Positions 7,558-13,175 of a stretch of DNA of 13,175 bases are shown one piece after another. How positions within the stretch are numbered: position 1 is the stretch's first letter; each line of letters opens with the position of its first letter. A program made the position numbers and the translations under genes. The notes beneath the pieces are model-generated. The model saw nothing but the letters and a program-made list of their open reading frames with translations, was not told the DNA's origin and did no database searches. The stretch comes from Tissierellia bacterium (GTDB taxonomy: Bacteria; Bacillota; Clostridia; Tissierellales; Sedimentibacteraceae), in the NCBI GenBank assembly GCA_028700795.1, contig JAQVRY010000040.1:1-13175 (forward strand). The letters are read 5' to 3'.

Positions 7558-7788
7558 ATGGAATTAGTTGTAAGAATTCTTTTGATAATTGCAAGTTTAA
7601 TATTAATTGCCAGTATTTTGCTTCAATCAGGTAAGTCAGCAGGTATGTCCGGAGATATTGCAGGGGGAGCTGAATCTATTTGGGGAAAGAGCAAAGGAAG
7701 AAGTTATGAAGGTAAATTAGAAAAAGCTACTACCATATCAGCAATAATATTTGTTATTGCATCATTAGCTTTAGTTGCAATTCAATAA
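7558..7788 (+). CDS. secG: Preprotein translocase subunit SecG
   Basis: Small accessory subunit of the SecYEG protein-export channel in the cytoplasmic membrane. The 76-residue protein has the family layout: a first membrane segment at about residues 3-22, a conserved cytoplasmic loop with LLQSGKSAGMSGDIAGG (residues 21-37), and a second membrane segment at about 57-75. AGGAGG (7545-7550) lies 7 nt before the ATG. Position just after eno is a frequent Bacillota arrangement and supports the call. In many relatives rnr, smpB and ssrA come next; here a membrane pyrophosphatase follows instead. The gene has its own strong promoter. Confidence 0.93.
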   Translation: MELVVRILLIIASLILIASILLQSGKSAGMSGDIAGGAESIWGKSKGRSYEGKLEKATTISAIIFVIASLALVAIQ

Positions 7789-7792
7789 TATA

Positions 7793-7822
7793 TTGTAATT
7801 ATTTGGAAACAATGTCTATAAT
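7793..7822 (+). promoter_or_regulatory. Probable promoter of hppA
   Basis: TTGTAA (7793-7798) and TATAAT (7817-7822) are spaced by 18 bp just after the secG stop. Transcription would begin near 7829, giving a leader of about 90 nt that contains a hairpin. Co-transcription with secG is also possible. Confidence 0.5.
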
Positions 7823-7867
7823 TATTCTAATACTGAGTTTGTGTTAGGATGAATTTAAATATCTATA

Positions 7868-7890
7868 AGCAGATGATAGTTTCATCTGCT
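7868..7890 (+). promoter_or_regulatory. Hairpin in the hppA leader
   Basis: AGCAGATGA (7868-7876) and its perfect complement TCATCTGCT (7882-7890) enclose a 5-nt loop. No T tract follows, and the hairpin ends 16 nt before the hppA Shine-Dalgarno (7907-7911). It may be a residual secG 3' end, an mRNA-stabilising stem or a regulatory element. It does not resemble a riboswitch class I can recognise. Confidence 0.5.
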
Positions 7891-7921
7891 AAATTGTAAA
7901 TAGTATGGAGGAAAGAAATAA

Positions 7922-9928
7922 ATGGATATTTTAATAATAGCTCCCATAGTGGGAGTTTTAGCTTTAATATTTGCCTTCTACAAAGCATCAGTTGTAGGCA
8001 AGGCCGATCCCGGAACAGAAAGAATGCAGGAAATTTCTTCATATATACATGAAGGTGCAATGGCATTTCTTGCAAGAGAATATAAGTCAGTTAGTATTTT
8101 TGCAATAATAATGTTCTTTATTTTAGGATTTGCAATTAGTTGGCCGACTGCAGCAGCATTTGCAGCTGGAGCTGCATGCTCGGCACTTGCAGGATATTTC
8201 GGTATGACAGTTGCAACAAAAGCCAATGTAAGAACTACAAACGCAGCTATGACATCAGGTATGAACCATGCATTAGAGATTGCATTCTCAGGGGGCTCAG
8301 TAATGGGAATGACAGTTGTAGGTCTTGGAGTTTTAGGAACAGCTATATTCTGGTTAATATTTAAAGATGCAAATATAGTTACAGGATTCAGCCTTGGTGC
8401 TTCATCAATAGCTTTATTTGCCCGTGTTGGCGGTGGTATTTATACGAAGGCTGCTGACGTTGGAGCAGACTTGGTTGGTAAGGTTGAAGCAGGAATACCT
8501 GAAGATGACCCTAGAAACCCCGCTGTTATAGCAGACAATGTTGGTGACAATGTTGGTGATGTTGCAGGAATGGGTGCAGACTTGTTTGAATCATATGTTG
8601 GAGCAATAGTTTCTGCAATAACACTGGGTGTTTTTGCTTATCAAGGCGAAAATGGCGTTTCTTTTGCTTTTATGGTATCATCAGTAGGAATTGTAGCTTC
8701 CATATTAGGAACATTGTTTGTTAGAGGAAAAGAAGGCTCAAATCCCCAGAAAGCTTTAAATATGGGTACATATGCTTCATCATTGATAGTAATGATTGCT
8801 TCATTTTTCTTAAGCAAATCAATTTTAGGCAGCTACCAGCCTTTTGGCTCAATAGTATTTGGTGTGTTTGTAGGATTAATTATAGCAAAAATCACTGAAA
8901 TTTATACTTCAGATGAATATAAATATGTAAAAGAAATAGCTTCTCAATCTGAAACAGGAGCAGCAACAACAATTATAAGCGGTTTATCAGTTGGTATGAG
9001 ATCTACAGCATTTCCGATAATAGTATTGGCAATAGGTATTATTGGTTCATATACAATTTCCGCTTATTCTCCGAACGGTATTGACGCTGTTAAGGGATTG
9101 TATGGTATAGCATTAGCAGCAGTAGGTATGTTGTCCACTACAGGTATGACAATTGCAGTAGATGCTTACGGTCCTATATCAGATAATGCAGGCGGTATTG
9201 CCGAAATGTGTGAACTACCTCATGAAGTAAGAGAAATAACAGACAAATTAGACTCAGTAGGTAACACAACAGCAGCAATAGGCAAAGGATTTGCAATAGG
9301 CTCAGCAGCATTAACAGCTCTTGCTTTGTTTGCATCATACACTCAGGCAGTGGGACTTACATCTATAAGCTTAACAGAGCCAAAAGTAATAGCGGGTTTA
9401 TTTATAGGTGGTATGCTTCCATTTTTATTCTCAGCAATAACAATGAGTGCTGTGGGTAAAGCTGCATTCTCAATGATTGAAGAAGTAAGAAGACAATTCA
9501 GAGAAATGCCTGGCATTATGGAAGGAAAAACAAAGCCTGATTATAAAAGATGCGTTGATATTTCAACAGCAGCTGCATTAAAAGAAATGGTAGTACCTGG
9601 ACTTTTAGCGGTTATAGTTCCTTTGATAGTAGGATTCTTATTAGGAAAGGAAGCTTTAGGCGGATTGCAAGCAGGTGCATTGGTTACAGGTGTTCTTATG
9701 GCAATATTCATGTCAAATGCAGGCGGAGCATGGGATAATGCAAAGAAATATATTGAAGGTGGCAAACACGGGGGAAAAGGAAGCCCTGCTCACCAAGCAG
9801 CAGTAGTAGGAGATACAGTGGGAGACCCCTTTAAAGATACGTCAGGACCTTCAATCAATATATTAATTAAACTTATAACTGTTGTTTCATTAATATTTGG
9901 CCCATTATTAAGCAACGGAATACTTTAA
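7922..9928 (+). CDS. hppA: Membrane-bound ion-translocating pyrophosphatase
   Basis: Couples hydrolysis of inorganic pyrophosphate to pumping of H+ or Na+ across the cytoplasmic membrane. The 668-residue, strongly hydrophobic protein has the family's multi-helix pattern. The substrate-binding blocks are clear: DVGADLVGKVE (179-189), DNVGDNVGDVAGMGADL (205-221), the block around VDAYGPISDNAGG (413-425) and the C-terminal DTVGDPFKDTSGPS. GNTTAAIGKG (447-456) carries Ala and Gly at the positions where K+-independent enzymes have Lys and Thr, so a K+-dependent enzyme is predicted. Glu223 in DLFESY is placed as in Na+-pumping relatives such as that of Thermotoga maritima, which favours Na+ transport; this is inference. 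GGAGG (7907-7911) precedes the ATG by 10 nt. It has a probable promoter of its own and a strong terminator, so it looks like a single-gene unit or the end of a secG-hppA unit. Confidence 0.96.
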   Translation: MDILIIAPIVGVLALIFAFYKASVVGKADPGTERMQEISSYIHEGAMAFLAREYKSVSIFAIIMFFILGFAISWPTAAAFAAGAACSALAGYFGMTVATKANVRTTNAAMTSGMNHALEIAFSGGSVMGMTVVGLGVLGTAIFWLIFKDANIVTGFSLGASSIALFARVGGGIYTKAADVGADLVGKVEAGIPEDDPRNPAVIADNVGDNVGDVAGMGADLFESYVGAIVSAITLGVFAYQGENGVSFAFMVSSVGIVASILGTLFVRGKEGSNPQKALNMGTYASSLIVMIASFFLSKSILGSYQPFGSIVFGVFVGLIIAKITEIYTSDEYKYVKEIASQSETGAATTIISGLSVGMRSTAFPIIVLAIGIIGSYTISAYSPNGIDAVKGLYGIALAAVGMLSTTGMTIAVDAYGPISDNAGGIAEMCELPHEVREITDKLDSVGNTTAAIGKGFAIGSAALTALALFASYTQAVGLTSISLTEPKVIAGLFIGGMLPFLFSAITMSAVGKAAFSMIEEVRRQFREMPGIMEGKTKPDYKRCVDISTAAALKEMVVPGLLAVIVPLIVGFLLGKEALGGLQAGALVTGVLMAIFMSNAGGAWDNAKKYIEGGKHGGKGSPAHQAAVVGDTVGDPFKDTSGPSINILIKLITVVSLIFGPLLSNGIL

Positions 9929-9949
9929 AAACTTTTATATATAAAAATC

Positions 9950-9978
9950 AAGACTTCTTCTTAGAAGGGGTCTTTTTT
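9950..9978 (+). terminator. Intrinsic terminator after hppA
   Basis: AAGACTTCTTC (9950-9960) pairs with GAAGGGGTCTT (9964-9974) over 11 bp, including two G-U pairs, around a TTA loop. A run of six T (9973-9978) follows. It separates hppA from the hydrolase unit. Confidence 0.9.
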
Positions 9979-9979
9979 C

Positions 9980-10008
9980 TTGCAGATGTATTGTTTAGAT
10001 GGTATAAT
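9980..10008 (+). promoter_or_regulatory. Promoter of the hydrolase / Mur ligase / ddl unit
   Basis: TATAAT (10003-10008) with TG at 10000-10001 forms an extended -10. A weak -35 hexamer TTGCAG (9980-9985) is spaced by 17 bp. It lies directly after the hppA terminator and gives a leader of about 35 nt. Confidence 0.65.
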
Positions 10009-10037
10009 CATTTCAATAAATTGACATATAATAATAT

Positions 10038-10043
10038 GGGGGG
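10038..10043 (+). promoter_or_regulatory. Unusual all-G ribosome binding site of the hydrolase gene
   Basis: A run of six G lies 5 nt before the ATG at 10049, in place of the AGGAGG-type sites of the other genes. It can pair with the CCUCC of 16S rRNA if one G-U pair is allowed. Its spacing supports the chosen start. Confidence 0.55.
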
Positions 10044-10048
10044 TTGGG

Positions 10049-10816
10049 ATGTATATTGATATAGACGGATTAAATATCAACTACATAGATGAAGGAAACG
10101 GTAAACATGTTTTGCTTCTTCACGGCTGGGGAGGAAGTATACAAACCATGATGCCCATTTTTAATATTTTAAAAGACAGATTTAGAGTAGTAACATTAGA
10201 TTTACCCGGCTTCGGCAAAAGTGGTATTCCAAAAGAACCTTGGAATTCCTATGATTATGCTGAATGTATAAATAAATTCATTGAAAAATTAAATTTATAT
10301 AATTTGATTTTGTTTGGTCATTCTCATGGCGGCAGAATTTCAATAATATTAGCAAGCAAATACAATATTGTAAAAAAATTAATACTTATTGATAGTGCAG
10401 GAATAATTCCAAAGAGGAAAGCTATATATTATATAAAAGTATATTGGTTTAAAATGCTTAAAAGGATTTATTTGATTTTTCCCGTAAAAAATAAACAAAA
10501 AAGATTAGATAAATTTTATGAGAAATTCGGCTCTCAGGATTACAGGGATTCTAAGGGAGTTATGCGTCAAACAATGGTCAAGGTAATAAATGATAATTTA
10601 GTAAGACTGTTGGCAAATATTAAAGTACCTACCTTATTAATTTGGGGAGAAAAAGATGAAGACACACCTGTTTATATGGGTGAGTTAATGGAGAAAGAAA
10701 TCACCGATAGCGGTCTTGTGATATTGAAAGGAGCAGGTCATTATTCCTATATTGATAATTATGACCAATTTAGGGCAATTATAAATGAATTTTTAAAAGA
10801 TGATTTTGGAGAGTGA
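10049..10816 (+). CDS. Alpha/beta-fold hydrolase of unknown substrate
   Basis: A 255-residue member of the alpha/beta hydrolase superfamily. The oxyanion-hole motif LLLHGWGGS is at residues 22-30, the nucleophile elbow FGHSHGG puts the catalytic serine at Ser92, Asp203 in WGEKDEDTP is the probable acid, and His231 in GAGHYSY completes the triad. A basic, aromatic cap segment lies at about residues 120-160. No signal peptide is visible, so it is probably cytoplasmic. Its stop codon lies 4 nt before the start of the Mur ligase gene, whose ribosome binding site sits inside this coding region, so the two are translationally linked. The neighbours suggest a link with cell-envelope precursors, but the sequence does not show the substrate. 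Esterase, thioesterase, lipase or peptidase activities are all possible. Confidence 0.9.
   Translation: MYIDIDGLNINYIDEGNGKHVLLLHGWGGSIQTMMPIFNILKDRFRVVTLDLPGFGKSGIPKEPWNSYDYAECINKFIEKLNLYNLILFGHSHGGRISIILASKYNIVKKLILIDSAGIIPKRKAIYYIKVYWFKMLKRIYLIFPVKNKQKRLDKFYEKFGSQDYRDSKGVMRQTMVKVINDNLVRLLANIKVPTLLIWGEKDEDTPVYMGELMEKEITDSGLVILKGAGHYSYIDNYDQFRAIINEFLKDDFGE
10808..10813 (+). promoter_or_regulatory. Shine-Dalgarno of the Mur ligase gene (decides the start)
   Basis: GGAGAG lies within the last codons of the hydrolase gene and 7 nt before the ATG at 10821. An in-frame ATG at 10800 lies upstream of this site and has no site of its own, so 10821 is preferred. Confidence 0.7.
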
Positions 10817-10820
10817 AAAT

Positions 10821-12452
10821 ATGCCGATTATTATAAGTCTATATATATTTTTCTGGGTTTATTTGTGTGAGCTTAAATTAAAACAAAGCCTGCACATAAT
10901 ACAATTAGAAGGTTATAACAGTGATAAATACATAGCTTGGATGGGGAATAATAAAGACAAAATACATACGAAAAATGATAAAACTTATGTAATAGTTTTA
11001 ATAATTATCTCGGCAATTTTAGCAATAATTGCCCCGCTAAGAAAAACGCTCATTTACCCATTGATATATGCAATTATATCATTAATATTTTTAACACTAA
11101 ATTTCCAGTCAAAGCAGGAATCAAAAAAACCTTTGGTCTTCACACCAAGAGCTAAAAGATTATATGGAATAGCATTTTGTTTGGTTTTATTTGATCTTAC
11201 ATTAACTTTGTTGATTGTTAAGTGGATTACGAAAGATATATTGTCTTATCTTCCTGTATGGGCAGGAATAATTACAATTATTTATTATTTTTCATCATTT
11301 TATATGTATGGGGCAAATTACATAGCAAAACCTATTGAAGAAAGGATAAATAAAAAGTATTATATTCAGGCTTCTGAAAAAATTAAAAGCATGAACATTA
11401 ATTCAGTGGGTATAACCGGTAGTTACGGAAAAACAAGCACTAAATTTATTGCAGAGACTATATTAAAAGAAAAGTATAAAGTATTAAAAACACCTGAAAG
11501 TTACAATACACCCATGGGAATAAGTAAAATAATAAACAATCAGTTAACCGATGATTACGATGTTTTTATTGCTGAGCTTGGTGCTACTAAAACAGGCGAT
11601 ATAGATGAGGTAGCTAAGCTTACAAATCCCAAATTTGGTATAATAACATCAATCGGACCATGCCATTTAGAAACATTTAAATCAATTGACAATATCATGA
11701 GAACTAAATATGAGCTTATTGAAAATTTACCGGATGACGGAACAGCTATTTTCAATTATGACAATGATTATGTAAAAAGACTTGCAGATAAAACATTTAA
11801 GCAGAAACTTCTGTATGGAATTGACAATATTGAAGAAACAGATATATTTGCAGCTGACATACATGTTGACAGCCTTGGTTCGTCTTTTTCCTTATGCATT
11901 AATAGCTTAGGAACAATTGAATGCAGGACTAAGCTTTTAGGCCGCCACAATATATTGAATATATTGGCGGGGGCAGCAATTGCATCAGTTTTAGGTCTGT
12001 CCTTAGATGAAATAAAAAGAGGAATTTCTAAATTGGAGGCTGTGGAGCATAGACTTAAGCTTATAGACCATGGAACAGGTGTATTGGTAATAGATGACGC
12101 CTTTAATTCTAATCCTGACGGAGTAAAGGCTGCCTTAGATGTATTGAATTCCTTTATAGACAGAAGAAAAATAATAGTAACACCCGGTATGGTTGAATTA
12201 GGCAGTATAGAAGAAACAGAAAATTATATTTTTGGTGAGCTTATTGCAAGTGTTTGTGATATTGTAATATTAGTGGGTGAAAAACAAACTCTGCCCATAT
12301 ACCAAGGAATGAAAAAACATAATTTCAATGAAGATAATTTGTATGTGGTTAATTCATTGAATGAAGCTACAGAAGTATTGAAAACATTGACAAAAGTTAA
12401 CGATGTGGTTCTTTTCGAAAATGATTTACCCGACACATACGACGAAAAATAA
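10821..12452 (+). CDS. Membrane-anchored MurF-like Mur ligase
   Basis: A 543-residue protein of two parts. Residues 1 to about 165 hold roughly five hydrophobic segments (about 2-17, 56-72, 75-94, 115-133 and 145-163). The rest is a Mur ligase: P-loop GITGSYGKTSTK (197-208), the central ATPase domain with AELGATKTGDIDE and GPCHLETFKS, then a C-terminal domain with GRHNILNILAGAA, EAVEHRL and DDAFNSNPDG as in MurF. MurF adds D-Ala-D-Ala to the UDP-MurNAc-tripeptide; the adjacent ddl, which makes that dipeptide, fits this. The usual soluble N-terminal domain that binds the UDP-sugar is missing and replaced by the membrane part, so the true acceptor may be different or membrane-associated. It ends with ENDLPDTYDEK. 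The Mur ligase fold is certain; the exact reaction is inferred, and it could be a paralogue of a standard murF elsewhere. Confidence 0.88.
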   Translation: MPIIISLYIFFWVYLCELKLKQSLHIIQLEGYNSDKYIAWMGNNKDKIHTKNDKTYVIVLIIISAILAIIAPLRKTLIYPLIYAIISLIFLTLNFQSKQESKKPLVFTPRAKRLYGIAFCLVLFDLTLTLLIVKWITKDILSYLPVWAGIITIIYYFSSFYMYGANYIAKPIEERINKKYYIQASEKIKSMNINSVGITGSYGKTSTKFIAETILKEKYKVLKTPESYNTPMGISKIINNQLTDDYDVFIAELGATKTGDIDEVAKLTNPKFGIITSIGPCHLETFKSIDNIMRTKYELIENLPDDGTAIFNYDNDYVKRLADKTFKQKLLYGIDNIEETDIFAADIHVDSLGSSFSLCINSLGTIECRTKLLGRHNILNILAGAAIASVLGLSLDEIKRGISKLEAVEHRLKLIDHGTGVLVIDDAFNSNPDGVKAALDVLNSFIDRRKIIVTPGMVELGSIEETENYIFGELIASVCDIVILVGEKQTLPIYQGMKKHNFNEDNLYVVNSLNEATEVLKTLTKVNDVVLFENDLPDTYDEK

Positions 12453-12467
12453 TTTTAGGAGGATGTC

Positions 12468-13175
12468 ATGAAAAAAATAGGCATTATTATCGGCGGAAAA
12501 TCAGTTGAACATGAAGTTTCAATAATAACAGGCATGCAGGTTTTTGAAAACATAGACAAAAACATTTATGAACCTAAGATAATCTATATTCAAAAGGACG
12601 GTAAATGGTTGGTTGGTGACAGTCTTCATGACATAAACAATTTTAAGACTAAGAAGTTTGAGGATGCATATGAAGTTTTGCCGGGATTTAATAACGAAAA
12701 ACTGATTCTCTATCCTCATCCTGATCTTAAAACAGGTTTTTTTGGGAAAAAGTATGCTACATATGAAATTGACATAGTATTTCCTGCCGTTCACGGTACA
12801 AACGTGGAAGACGGTGCCCTGCAGGGATTTTTTCAAATGAACGGGATACCTTATGCATTTGGCTCCGTATTATGCTCTGCAGTCGGAATGGATAAGGTAG
12901 TAATGAAGAAAGTATTTCAAAGCTGTAACCTGCCCATTGTAGATTATACATGGTTTTACAGAAGCAGTTTTGAAGCACATAAAGATAAGATTATAGAACA
13001 AGCAGAAAACATAGGATATCCTTTGATTGTAAAACCTGCTAATTTAGGCTCAAGTGTTGGAATAAGCAAGGCAAATAATTTGGATGAATTATTGTTTGCA
13101 ATTGACGTTGCAATATCTTATGACAGAAAGGTAATTATTGAAAAATGTATTGAAAATGTAAGAGAAATAAACTGT
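12468..13175 (+). CDS. ddl: D-alanine--D-alanine ligase, 3' end cut by the window
   Basis: ATP-grasp ligase that joins two D-alanines for peptidoglycan precursors. The first 236 residues are present and the frame is open to the window end, so about a third of the usual 300-370 residues is missing. Seen are the N-terminal IGGKSVEHEVSIITG (8-22), the substrate-site block FPAVHGTNVEDGALQGFF, GIPYAFGSVLCSAVGMDK and the ATP-grasp strand YPLIVKPANLGSSVGISKA, followed by KVIIEKCIENVREIN. AGGAGG (12457-12462) lies 5 nt before the ATG, and only 15 nt separate it from the Mur ligase stop. The residues that separate D-Ala-D-Ala from D-Ala-D-Lac or D-Ala-D-Ser ligases lie partly beyond the window, so a depsipeptide variant cannot be excluded. 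The role in supplying the neighbouring MurF-like ligase is a strong inference. Confidence 0.93.
   Translation, partial: MKKIGIIIGGKSVEHEVSIITGMQVFENIDKNIYEPKIIYIQKDGKWLVGDSLHDINNFKTKKFEDAYEVLPGFNNEKLILYPHPDLKTGFFGKKYATYEIDIVFPAVHGTNVEDGALQGFFQMNGIPYAFGSVLCSAVGMDKVVMKKVFQSCNLPIVDYTWFYRSSFEAHKDKIIEQAENIGYPLIVKPANLGSSVGISKANNLDELLFAIDVAISYDRKVIIEKCIENVREINC

Noticed and set aside
8525..8565. Short repeated unit around GTTGGTGA in hppA
   Set aside because: It encodes the conserved DNVGDNVGDV substrate-binding motif, so the repeat is explained by protein sequence.
10021..10032. TTGACA next to TATAAT in the hydrolase leader
   Set aside because: The two hexamers are adjacent with no spacer, so they cannot form one sigma-A promoter, and no -10 lies 17 bp downstream of the TTGACA.

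Overview
The window is AT-rich, with strong Shine-Dalgarno sites, short intergenic gaps and heavy use of AGA, ATA and TTA codons. Together with the gene order rpoN / gap-pgk-tpi-gpmI-eno-secG, this points to a low-GC Bacillota, most likely an anaerobic clostridial or tissierellial bacterium. The genus cannot be resolved by eye. All nine genes lie on the + strand and no mobile element, CRISPR array, rRNA or tRNA gene was seen.

Region 1 (1-1445) holds the gene for RNA polymerase sigma-54 (RpoN), with its Shine-Dalgarno at the left edge and an A/T-rich terminator hairpin after it. Region 2 (about 1459-7462) is the lower-glycolysis operon: a sigma-A type promoter, a leader with an inverted repeat, gap, a long 20-bp hairpin, a fused phosphoglycerate kinase-triosephosphate isomerase gene, gpmI and eno. 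These enzymes carry triose phosphates to phosphoenolpyruvate. The CggR-type regulator gene often found between rpoN and gap in related bacteria is absent here. Region 3 (7491-9978) has secG with its own promoter, then a large membrane-bound pyrophosphatase (hppA) with its own probable promoter, a leader hairpin and a clear intrinsic terminator.

Region 4 (9980-13175) is a new transcription unit: an alpha/beta hydrolase, a Mur ligase whose usual N-terminal substrate domain is replaced by about five membrane segments, and a D-alanine--D-alanine ligase cut by the window end. The last two are logically coupled, since Ddl makes the D-Ala-D-Ala dipeptide that MurF-family ligases attach. The hydrolase role is unknown.

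The most notable points are the in-frame PGK-TPI fusion with an A7 run exactly at the junction, the gap-pgk hairpin, the GAPDH with Thr at the usual NAD-selecting Asp position, and the membrane-anchored MurF-like ligase next to ddl. Most of the window is otherwise conserved housekeeping DNA; I see no wholly unknown multi-gene system.
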